Positions 7,818 to 15,200 of a stretch of 24,173 nucleotides of DNA are shown here, one piece after another (within the stretch, counting starts at the first letter, position 1; each line of letters begins with the position of its first letter). The notes beneath the pieces are model-generated. The model was not told the DNA's origin. It was given only the letters and a program-made list of their open reading frames with translations, and searched no databases. Origin of the DNA: a virus; the IMG/VR virus record IMGVR_UViG_3300029448_000433, positions 1-24,173 of that record. One strand, written 5' to 3'. A program made the position numbers and the translations under genes.

Positions 7818-8149
7818 AAGCATTGCTACTCATACCCGCTGTTTTTCTTGCCGGCTGCTCTGCCCTTAAAACGGGTGGCGTTGCAGGCGTGAGTGCGGGC
7901 GTGGGTGGATTGGTCGGCGGGCCAGCCGGCGCTGCTGCCGGAGCTGCGGTTGGAGCGGGTGCAACGTCTTTATTAACGGCTGGCGTCAGCGGTGGTGAGT
8001 GCGATGCACCAGTTACAGGGTTCTGGCCTCTTATGGGTCAGGTTATCGAAACCGGCGGGTGGTTATTGGCGGGCATCATTATCATTCCGCTCGTAATGGG
8101 ATATTTGATTCCAAATGGATTGGTAAAAGTCAAAAAAGCAAATGGCTAA
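7814..8149 (+). CDS. Glycine-rich lipoprotein with C-terminal TM
   Basis: I choose ATG 7814 over a GTG at 7802, because ATGA overlaps the previous stop and the protein then begins with a textbook lipoprotein signal: MKALLLIPAVFLAGC, lipobox LAGC, lipidated Cys15. Residues 21-57 are almost only Gly, Ala and Val with many GxxxG steps (glycine zipper), and a membrane helix follows at about 82-100 (GGWLLAGIIIIPLVMGYL) with a basic tail (KVKKANG). The 111-residue product is thus tied to the outer face of a membrane at one end and spans a membrane at the other. An outer-membrane spanin is the closest known idea, but those normally lack a second helix. The gene overlaps the terminase start by eight bases. 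Confidence 0.65.
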   Translation: MKALLLIPAVFLAGCSALKTGGVAGVSAGVGGLVGGPAGAAAGAAVGAGATSLLTAGVSGGECDAPVTGFWPLMGQVIETGGWLLAGIIIIPLVMGYLIPNGLVKVKKANG

Positions 8150-9746
8150 GAAAAGCGACAAAGACACTCAAAATCTGGAAAGCCAGTTAAAAGAACTGGA
8201 TCGCAAGATGGCCGTGGCCTCTCGCCAACATCGGGCCGTTGAATGCCGAGAGAGTTTCTTGAAGTTCGTGAAGTTCACGATGCCTGACCCTGATGACCCA
8301 GACGATATAGAGAAATCCATGTTTAAGGATGCCAAGCATCACCGGGCTCTGGCCAAGGTGCTTGAAGAAGTCGAGAAGGGTCACATTCCCCGCTTGATCG
8401 TAACCCTGCCTCCCAGGCACGGTAAGAGCGAATTGATTTCGCGCCGGTTCATTTCATGGCTGATGGGTAAAGACGGATACCGTGACGTTATCTTTGCGAC
8501 CTATAACGAGGACTTTGCTGCTGACTTCGGCTCAGATGTAAGGTCAATACAATCCTCGCCACAGTACAAGCAGGTCTTTCCCGGGTTCGCCTTCCGAAAG
8601 GGCGGGGCCAGTAAGAGCCGGATTCAATCTGAGGGTGGCGGTATGGCCGTCTTCGTCGGCCGTGGTGGATCGATCACGGGCCGTGGCGCCGACTTCCTCA
8701 TTATCGATGACCCGATCAAAGATGCCGAGGAAGCGGGTTCGCCCACGATCCGGCAGAAACTCTATGAGTGGTTTACACAGGTTGCGATGACTCGCCTGAT
8801 GACCGCATCGGCCAGTGTCATCATCGTTCATACGAGGTGGCATGAAGACGATCTGATTGGTCGCCTTACCGATCCAATGTCTCCGTATTACAACGAGGAA
8901 GAAGCAAGCAAGTGGAAAGTGATTAACCTGCCCGCGATGGCTGGTGACTCTGATCCACTGGGTAGAGAGAAGGGTGAGATTTTATGGCCCGAGCGTTTCG
9001 ATAGAGAATTCCTTGAGGCGCAGAAAAGATTAGATCCCCGAGGTTTCAGTGCGCTCTATCAGCAGCAGCCAAGCCCCGAGGATGGTGACTTCTTCCGGCG
9101 CGAGTACATCAAGACTTACAACAAGAATCTAAGGCCCAAGAATCTCAGGATTTACGCAGCCTCAGATCACGCGATCGGCATAGACAAGACCCGTAATGAT
9201 TACACAGTGATGATCGTCGTGGGTGTTGATGAGAATCAGGATATCTACGTCCTTGATGTCTGGTGGGAGATGGCCCCGGCTGATCGAGTGGTCAACGCGA
9301 TGCTAAACCTCATGCGCCAATGGAAACCTTTGGTCTGGTGGGCAGAGAAGGGACACATCACGAAATCCATAGGCCCGTTTCTGCGAAAGCGGATGATTGA
9401 GGAAGGCGTGTACTGCGCTGTCGATGAAGTTACGCCGGTTGCCAATAAAGTGCAGCGGGCTCAGTCGATCCAAGGACGCATGGCGATGGGTAAAGTTTAC
9501 TTTCCCACGGTCGCGCCCTGGATGGTTAAAGCGACAGACGAGCTGATGAAATTCCCTAATGCACGGCATGATGATTTTGTCGATGCGTTGTCATGGGTTG
9601 GAATGGGGTTGCAGCGACAGCACGGCCCCGGCGTTACTAAGAAGATAGAAATCTTGCCGAAGGTCGGGACGTTGGGATGGGTTAAATACGACAGCGACTA
9701 CCGATCCCGTCAGGAACGGCGTAAAAAATCGGCAGTAGGATTCTAA
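8142..9746 (+). CDS. terL: Terminase large subunit
   Basis: The 534-residue ATP-driven DNA packaging motor and nuclease. The ATPase half has a Walker A-type loop at residues 89-97 (LPPRHGKSE), Walker B LIIDDP at 186-191 with the acidic pair, and a coupling-type motif VIIVHTRWHEDD at 226-237. The nuclease half starts near residue 335 with the RNase H-like strand LRIYAASDHAIG (Asp342) and ends with HDDFVDALSW (Asp477, Asp478, Asp481), the usual metal-binding acids. Length and motif order are typical. The ATG at 8142 lies within the end of the lipoprotein gene, and the portal follows three bases after the stop. No small terminase subunit can be recognised next to it; it may lie elsewhere or be one of the unnamed small genes. 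Confidence 0.95.
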   Translation: MAKKSDKDTQNLESQLKELDRKMAVASRQHRAVECRESFLKFVKFTMPDPDDPDDIEKSMFKDAKHHRALAKVLEEVEKGHIPRLIVTLPPRHGKSELISRRFISWLMGKDGYRDVIFATYNEDFAADFGSDVRSIQSSPQYKQVFPGFAFRKGGASKSRIQSEGGGMAVFVGRGGSITGRGADFLIIDDPIKDAEEAGSPTIRQKLYEWFTQVAMTRLMTASASVIIVHTRWHEDDLIGRLTDPMSPYYNEEEASKWKVINLPAMAGDSDPLGREKGEILWPERFDREFLEAQKRLDPRGFSALYQQQPSPEDGDFFRREYIKTYNKNLRPKNLRIYAASDHAIGIDKTRNDYTVMIVVGVDENQDIYVLDVWWEMAPADRVVNAMLNLMRQWKPLVWWAEKGHITKSIGPFLRKRMIEEGVYCAVDEVTPVANKVQRAQSIQGRMAMGKVYFPTVAPWMVKATDELMKFPNARHDDFVDALSWVGMGLQRQHGPGVTKKIEILPKVGTLGWVKYDSDYRSRQERRKKSAVGF

Positions 9747-9749
9747 AGA

Positions 9750-11897
9750 ATGGCAGAAAACGAAGAAAAGATATGTCCTAAATGGCCTGAGTGCGGTTGT
9801 TCGTACCAAGGCGAACAGTGTGGGATGTCCATGCCGGTAAAGGAACCCGAGCGGGCGAGGATGAAACTCGTAAAGCAGGTTCTTGGCAAGGTCAAATCAG
9901 CCGAGAAGTTCCACGAAGCTGCGTTCAAGCAGATGAAAAGGGATATGGAACTTGCGTTTGATGGCCACGACTCCAACTGGTCGGATGAATGGTACACAGC
10001 CAACATCGTAAACCGGCACATTCAGCAGAGAACGGCTGCGCTCTACGCCAAGAATCCTAAAGCGACTGCAAAAAGACGCGAACGGATGGATTTTTCGATC
10101 TGGGATGAGGATAACAAGTCCTTGCAACGCGCCATGATGGGTGTCCAGGCAGCGAATCAGATGGGCGATCCGTCAGGTGGCGCTTTCGCGCCACAGTTAA
10201 TCAAGGCCCAGTCCATTATGGAGGACTACTCGCAGGGTCAGGAACGCCGGAAGATGCTTGAACGGATCGGAAAGACCATGGAGATTCTTTTTTCCTATTT
10301 CATGGACGAGCAGAACCCGGATTTCAAGACGCAAGCCAAGGCTCTAGTGCGACGGGTCATCACGACTGGCTGCGGATTTGTAAAAATTGGCTTTCAGAGA
10401 CAGATGGAGCGCCGTCCAGAGGTCGCAGCGCGGATAAACGACGTCACAGCGCAGATTAACCGGCTTCAACGCCTTGCTGGAGACATTGCCAAGGGCGATT
10501 TGAACGAAGGCGATGCCGAATTAGAAGAATTACGCTTAATGCTCGAATCTTTAATGTCCGAGCAGATGATGATCGTCCGCGAAGGGTTGATTTTCGACTT
10601 CCCAGAGCCGGATGCCATCATCGTTGACCCAATGGCGAGTCAACTGCGTGGTTTTGTTGGCGCAAAGTGGATCGCGCACAAAATGTACCTCTCACCTGAT
10701 GAGGTGCAAGAAGTCTATGGGTACGATGTAAGTAAAAAGGCCATTCGTTACGATATGAAAGGTGTTGCGGAAGACCGGAAGATGTATTCAGACGTTACCG
10801 AGTTTGATGAACATCAGGATACCCGCACCAATCTGGTTTGCGTGTACGAAGTCTATGATAAGCCGTCCGGCCTGATGTACGTTGTCGCAGACGGTTGCCC
10901 CGACTTCCTGACTGACCCTATTGCACCGCCAATGAAAATTGAAACCTTCTGGCCGGTGATGTGTCTTACGTTTAACGAGTCAGAACACAAGGAAAAACTC
11001 TATCCGGTGTCTGATGTTGGACTGATCGCACCGATGCAGGCTGAGTACAACCGCGCTCGACAGGGATTGCGGGAGCATCGCCGAGCCAACCGGCCCAAGT
11101 ATGCGACGGCAGCCGGGATGCTAGAGGACGAAGATCGCGCAAAACTTCAAATGCACCCCGCCAACGCGGTGCTTGAGTTACAGGCACTTGCAGCGGGCCA
11201 GAAGGTCACGGACGTACTTCAACCCGTGCCGATGATCGGGATCGACCCGAATCTGTACGAGGTCAAAACGATTTTTGATGACATTCAACTGGTGGTTGGA
11301 GCCCAGGAGGCCACATTCGGTGGCGTCTCCAAAGCGACCGCGACAGAGACGTCGATTGCTGAGAGTTCACGAATGTCCAGCATGGGCGCTAACGTCGATG
11401 AGCTGGATTCGTTTATGACGGAGATCGCCAGACTCTCTGGGCAAATTTTGTTACAGGAAATGTCGATAGAGCAGGTCAAGAACATTGCAGGCCCGGGAGC
11501 CACTTGGCCAGAGTTCTCTCACCAACAGATTCAAGAGGAGATTTATCTTGAGATCGAGGCGGGATCTACCGGCAAACCAAACCGAGCTGCTGAACTGGCA
11601 AACCTCGAAAGAATACTTCCGTTCCTATTACAGATGCCTGGGATCGACCCAGTGTGGCTGGTCAAAGAAGTGCTAAAACGCATGGATGACAAACTTGATA
11701 TTGATAGGGCGATTAACGATGGAATGTTGAGTATTGCAGCGCAAAACTCGATTCAACAGGGACTGGCCGTAGGACAGGAAGTAGCAGCCAGCCCCGGAAA
11801 CGAACCTTCACAACAGGGGCAACGTGGTGCTAACCAGTTGCCTGATCCGCGCCAACCCGAAGGTTCGACAGCACCAATGGGCGCCAACAATGTTTAA
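9750..11897 (+). CDS. Portal protein (head-tail connector)
   Basis: A 715-residue protein forming the ring at the packaging vertex, through which DNA enters and leaves. Size and position directly after the terminase and before the scaffold fit, as do typical portal parts: an early NIVNRHIQQRTAALYAKNPKA helix region, a membrane-like core RRVITTGCGFVKIGF, a long charged coiled coil at about residues 227-275, the VDP-centred core (DAIIVDPMASQL), and a helical stem region with EATFGGVSKATATETSI. The length is nearer to P22-type (about 725) than T7-type portals (about 536). The C-terminus is Gln/Pro-rich and probably disordered. Unusually, the extreme N-terminus holds four cysteines spaced C-x5-C-x-C-x6-C at residues 9, 15, 17 and 24. 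The start follows AAAGA closely after the terminase stop. Confidence 0.88.
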   Translation: MAENEEKICPKWPECGCSYQGEQCGMSMPVKEPERARMKLVKQVLGKVKSAEKFHEAAFKQMKRDMELAFDGHDSNWSDEWYTANIVNRHIQQRTAALYAKNPKATAKRRERMDFSIWDEDNKSLQRAMMGVQAANQMGDPSGGAFAPQLIKAQSIMEDYSQGQERRKMLERIGKTMEILFSYFMDEQNPDFKTQAKALVRRVITTGCGFVKIGFQRQMERRPEVAARINDVTAQINRLQRLAGDIAKGDLNEGDAELEELRLMLESLMSEQMMIVREGLIFDFPEPDAIIVDPMASQLRGFVGAKWIAHKMYLSPDEVQEVYGYDVSKKAIRYDMKGVAEDRKMYSDVTEFDEHQDTRTNLVCVYEVYDKPSGLMYVVADGCPDFLTDPIAPPMKIETFWPVMCLTFNESEHKEKLYPVSDVGLIAPMQAEYNRARQGLREHRRANRPKYATAAGMLEDEDRAKLQMHPANAVLELQALAAGQKVTDVLQPVPMIGIDPNLYEVKTIFDDIQLVVGAQEATFGGVSKATATETSIAESSRMSSMGANVDELDSFMTEIARLSGQILLQEMSIEQVKNIAGPGATWPEFSHQQIQEEIYLEIEAGSTGKPNRAAELANLERILPFLLQMPGIDPVWLVKEVLKRMDDKLDIDRAINDGMLSIAAQNSIQQGLAVGQEVAASPGNEPSQQGQRGANQLPDPRQPEGSTAPMGANNV

Positions 11898-11909
11898 TTT
11901 TGTCTAAAA

Positions 11910-11930
11910 TGTCAGTCTAAGTGACTGACA
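11910..11930 (+). promoter_or_regulatory. Hairpin between portal and scaffold genes
   Basis: TGTCAGTC at 11910-11917 pairs perfectly with GACTGACA at 11923-11930 across a five-base loop (TAAGT). The sequence behind it is AT-rich (AATAATATACAATT) but has no run of T, so a strong intrinsic terminator is unlikely. An RNA-processing or mRNA-stability site, or an operator, would fit a place where expression of scaffold and capsid must rise over portal. Confidence 0.5.
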
Positions 11931-11962
11931 ATAATATACAATTCATACAGGAGTAGGGACGA

Positions 11963-12961
11963 ATGGCCGAAAATGCCGTTGAAGAAGCACCAGAACCGTC
12001 CACTGGTGTATCGGACGTAGAAGCACAGCCCGTCGAAGCATCGCAGGTTGACCAATCACCGCCGTCCAGTGATGAGACTGAATCATCTGAGGATTTGCTG
12101 AGTGTTCTTGAGGACGTTGTAAAGCCGAAAGAAGACGATCCAGAGCCTACAGAGGAACAAGCGGAATCAGTCACCGCCATCGCAGATGATGAGTCGGAGC
12201 CTGTAGACGTTCGCCTTGAAGAATCCGGTGAAACCGATGACTTCAAAGACGTACCGTTTAACAAGCATCCACGATTTCGTCAGGTGATCCAAGAACGAAA
12301 GGAGTTCAAACAGCAAGCGGAAGATTACAGGGACAAAGCGGGACAGTTTGACCAAGTAATCGAGTTTATGAATCAGAACCAGTTGACGCCCGATGAAATG
12401 GCAGAAGGCATCAAGATCATGGCGCTGATGAAGAACGATCCGCTTGCAGCCAAAGAGGCTATGAAGCCTCATTTGGAGAATCTGGGACGCTATACCGGCG
12501 AGGTCTTGCCCGAAGATATCGAGTCAAGACTTAACGAGGGGTATATAGACCAAGATACGGCAGCAGAGTTAGCGCAGGCGCGAATGCAGACTGAGATGTT
12601 AAGAGGCCGAGAGGTCAATACGCATCAGCAGAGCGTCCAAGCGGAACAGTCCCGGATTCAGAACGCCGTTGTTTCATGGGAAAGCACGACAAGATCGACC
12701 GACCCTGATTTTGAGATGAAACAAACACTGATCTCTGATCGGGTAAGAGGCATGGTTGCAGAACGGGGCCAACCACGAACGGTTGATGAAGGGGTTTCGA
12801 TGGCTAAAGAAGCGTATGAGTCCGTAAACGATCATTTACGCAAATTTAGCGTTGAACCCAAGCAGCCAGTCACCCCAGTCGGAGGCGGTAAGGTGAGCGG
12901 AACGCCAATCCCTGCTCCTGCGTCTCTAAAAGAGGCAATGGAACAGGCCGTAAGGCGATAA
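11963..12961 (+). CDS. Capsid scaffolding protein
   Basis: A 332-residue protein between portal and major capsid protein, the standard place of the scaffold. Residues 1-95 are very acidic and rich in Pro, Ser and Glu, so probably disordered. The middle (about 105-245) is helical and charged (RQVIQERKEFKQQAEDYRDKAGQF, cut here in two halves by a QQAE step, and later AAELAQARMQTEML). The last 50 residues include a GGGKVSG linker and end in a short basic helix (KEAMEQAVRR) like those with which scaffolds grip the capsid protein. It should guide procapsid assembly and leave before maturation. There is no sequence signature as strong as an enzyme motif, so the call rests on context, charge pattern and length. 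AGGAG at 11948-11952 gives a good ribosome site. Confidence 0.85.
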   Translation: MAENAVEEAPEPSTGVSDVEAQPVEASQVDQSPPSSDETESSEDLLSVLEDVVKPKEDDPEPTEEQAESVTAIADDESEPVDVRLEESGETDDFKDVPFNKHPRFRQVIQERKEFKQQAEDYRDKAGQFDQVIEFMNQNQLTPDEMAEGIKIMALMKNDPLAAKEAMKPHLENLGRYTGEVLPEDIESRLNEGYIDQDTAAELAQARMQTEMLRGREVNTHQQSVQAEQSRIQNAVVSWESTTRSTDPDFEMKQTLISDRVRGMVAERGQPRTVDEGVSMAKEAYESVNDHLRKFSVEPKQPVTPVGGGKVSGTPIPAPASLKEAMEQAVRR

Positions 12962-12999
12962 CGCTCAATTTATCAACTCTTTTAAAGGGCTAATTAACG

Positions 13000-14064
13000 A
13001 TGGCATTTTCAGCAGGCGAACTTGCGAACATTGCTAACGCTGCGCTCGACTTTTTTGTTGATCGTGGCGATGTACTGTCGCAAACCATCCAAAGCAAACC
13101 ACTTCTCAAAGCCATGGACGGAAAAGCTAAAACTTTTCCGGGCGGTAAAGGTGATGTGAGTGTGGCTGTGAAGGGTGCGTACACCACAAGCGTTGCGGGT
13201 TACACACATAACGATACTGTTACGTATGCAAACCCCGCTAACATTGTCCGAGCGAACTACACCTGGCGTGAGCATCACGCTGGCATCTCGCTCACTCACA
13301 CGGAACTAAAGCACGACGGTATCTCTGTTGTTGATACCGACGGCGCCGAAGTTTCACAGCACAGCAAGCGTGACATGACCATGCTGGCCAATCTTCTCGA
13401 GGACAAGCTCGAGGACATGATGGAAGGCTACGCACGGGGCATGAATACTCTCCTTTGGGGAGACGGCACCAGTGATGCGAAAGCAATCGCGGGTATCCGG
13501 GCGTTTGTGACCGACGATCCAACAACCGGCACGGTGGGTGGCATCAACCGTGCAACTTCCGGCAACGAATACTGGCGCAACCGTGCCAAGATCGGTGCCG
13601 GCAAGATCGCTGCATCTGCGGATCTGGTGGAGACTATCCACACAGAGATGAGGCAGTTGCGTCGGTACGGTGGTCGTCCAAACATTGCTCTTTGTGGCTC
13701 GACATTCCTTGACCGTCTGGTAAAGGAATTGAGAGATAAAGGCAATTACACCGAGTCGGGCTTTTCCAAAGGCGCCGATATCTCAATCGGGGAGATCAGT
13801 TACAACGGAATTAAATTCCAGTACGACCCCACGCTTGATGATTTGGGAACCTCTGGTTCGGGTGCAACTATCGTTGACTATCCGAAGCGTTGCTACATCC
13901 TCGACACCAACCATATCCATCTAATGTACATGGATGGCGAGAAGATGAAGCGCCACTCACCCACCCGCCCAGCGAACCAGTATGTGATGTATCGCGCAAT
14001 CACGACCACAGCGGTTGTGTCTGCCAATATGCTGAATTGCAACGGCGTCTATCAGGTTGAGTAA
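13000..14064 (+). CDS. Major capsid protein (HK97-fold type)
   Basis: A 354-residue protein following the scaffold. The N-terminal arm is helical (LANIANAALDFFVDRG), then come beta-rich parts (VSVAVKGAYTTSVAGY, YTWREHHAGISLTHTELK), the stretch WGDGTSDAKAIAGIRAFV near residue 152, and GGINRATSGNEYWRN near residue 180. The WGDG, then 'I x G I x x x V x D x P', then GGI(N/D)RAT pattern is one I know from major capsid proteins of many podoviruses and siphoviruses. A later part CGSTFLDRLVKELR and a C-terminal beta strand fit the HK97 fold. Codon use looks like that of a strongly expressed gene, and a hairpin follows the stop, as behind the capsid gene of T7. A separate decoration protein is not obvious unless it is the next gene. 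Confidence 0.9.
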   Translation: MAFSAGELANIANAALDFFVDRGDVLSQTIQSKPLLKAMDGKAKTFPGGKGDVSVAVKGAYTTSVAGYTHNDTVTYANPANIVRANYTWREHHAGISLTHTELKHDGISVVDTDGAEVSQHSKRDMTMLANLLEDKLEDMMEGYARGMNTLLWGDGTSDAKAIAGIRAFVTDDPTTGTVGGINRATSGNEYWRNRAKIGAGKIAASADLVETIHTEMRQLRRYGGRPNIALCGSTFLDRLVKELRDKGNYTESGFSKGADISIGEISYNGIKFQYDPTLDDLGTSGSGATIVDYPKRCYILDTNHIHLMYMDGEKMKRHSPTRPANQYVMYRAITTTAVVSANMLNCNGVYQVE

Positions 14065-14085
14065 TCAGGCTCAAAAACCGGGAAA

Positions 14086-14107
14086 GGGCGGGGATCGTTC
14101 CCCGCCC
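14086..14107 (+). terminator. Terminator-like hairpin after the capsid gene
   Basis: GGGCGGGGA at 14086-14094 and TCCCCGCCC at 14099-14107 form a perfect nine-pair, GC-rich stem with a TCGT loop. The stem starts 21 bases after the capsid stop. The bases behind it (AATCCTTC) are not a proper T-tract, so termination would be partial or factor-aided. Partial stopping here would keep capsid mRNA high and tail mRNA lower, like the terminator after T7 gene 10. Confidence 0.65.
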
Positions 14108-14147
14108 AATCCTTCAACTCGCACACCCAAGCGTAAGAGGAAAAACT

Positions 14148-14489
14148 ATGGAAATTTTTAGTGCTGAAGTGAATCTAGGTGGTGACATCAGGAACAGCGT
14201 TGTTATTCATCTGTTGACCGTGCCTGAGTTAGAAGTATTAAGACGAGTGCATGGACATGACGCGATCTGGAATATCTCCAAGACCGGAGAAGATGCCACG
14301 ATTGATAATGATCGTGAACGAGAGACGCTGCAACTCAAATATGGGCCAGATGTTGTAAGTACGACGTTTGGGCCATACGGCCAGTTACCCACCAAAGTGA
14401 CTGAACTAAAAATACCGGAAGCACAGGTTAAATCTCTCCAAGTGCCAGCCGTCACGGCAGGCATCGAGAGAAAGTCGGCAGTTTCCTAA
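14148..14489 (+). CDS. Small protein between capsid and adaptor genes
   Basis: A 113-residue protein of unknown function. It begins with beta-like strands (EIFSAEVNLGGDIRNSVVIHLLTVPELEVLRRVHG), contains GHDAIWNI and a C-terminal part rich in Val and Pro. The start has a good AGAGGA site seven bases upstream. From memory, small proteins of similar size with an 'xLGG.RN..., ...PEL..LR..HG' start lie behind capsid genes in other marine podovirus-like phages, which would fit a head-completion or decoration role. This is recall plus context only. It is the first gene after the hairpin at 14086-14107. Confidence 0.6.
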   Translation: MEIFSAEVNLGGDIRNSVVIHLLTVPELEVLRRVHGHDAIWNISKTGEDATIDNDRERETLQLKYGPDVVSTTFGPYGQLPTKVTELKIPEAQVKSLQVPAVTAGIERKSAVS

Positions 14490-14501
14490 CGAGGACAGCG
14501 C

Positions 14502-15200
14502 ATGGCTAGAGGAACAACACTAAATTCCTTAATTGAACAGTTAAGGGCAGAGGCAGGTTATTCCTTATCGGTAAGCCTTGGCGCTGCGAATCGTGACGTA
14601 CTAAAAAATCTGTTGCAAAGGACACAGAGACGGCTATGGGAAGACTTCTCATGGCCGTTCTTGCGCGTCAAAAGCGACATCGCAGCATCTTCCGCGCTGC
14701 GTTATTACAACCTGCCGTCGAACATAGACATTGACCGTATAGAGCGGGTCGAGTTCAAGGATGGCGGTTACTGGACGCCACTCGAGTACGGGATCGGCCC
14801 GCACCAGTTGGCCGAACACGATAGCGATGAATCCGAGAAGGGGTGGCCTGTCAGGAACTGGGAGATTTACTCAGACACCCAGTTTGAGGTTTGGCCCGTT
14901 CCGAATACAAACGGAACGCCCTCCGACCTTGACGGTTACTTCCGAATCATCGGCACTAAGAATCTCTCTGCCCTTGTTGATGGATCTGATACCGCTGATC
15001 TGGACGATCATCTGCTGGTGCTTTTCGCTGCTGCGGAAATCCTAGCCAGAAATAAAAGCGGTGATGCTGACGTCAAGTTCCAGCAAGCACAGGCCCATTA
15101 CGCACGGATCAAGGCCCGAGTATCAAAAAGTAACACCTTTGTCATGGGCGCTTCTCCAGCAGCACGGCAACCCCGATTGAAAGGGGCGATTATTACCTGA
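14502..15200 (+). CDS. Head-tail adaptor (gp11 / SU10-adaptor-like)
   Basis: A 232-residue protein in the place of T7 gp11, which forms the ring between portal and nozzle. Features known from this family: an N-terminal helical part with an LQRTQRRLWEDFSWPFL motif (residues about 42-59), a YYNLPSNIDIDRIERVEF strand pair, the (E)WEIYSDTQFEVWPVP stretch around residue 125, and a C-terminal helix DDHLLVLFAAAEILAR followed by a basic tail. This fits the SU10-type phage adaptor family (recall). GAGGA lies before the ATG. The last base of its TGA starts the ATG of the nozzle gene (TGATG), so the two are likely made in balance. Confidence 0.8.
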   Translation: MARGTTLNSLIEQLRAEAGYSLSVSLGAANRDVLKNLLQRTQRRLWEDFSWPFLRVKSDIAASSALRYYNLPSNIDIDRIERVEFKDGGYWTPLEYGIGPHQLAEHDSDESEKGWPVRNWEIYSDTQFEVWPVPNTNGTPSDLDGYFRIIGTKNLSALVDGSDTADLDDHLLVLFAAAEILARNKSGDADVKFQQAQAHYARIKARVSKSNTFVMGASPAARQPRLKGAIIT

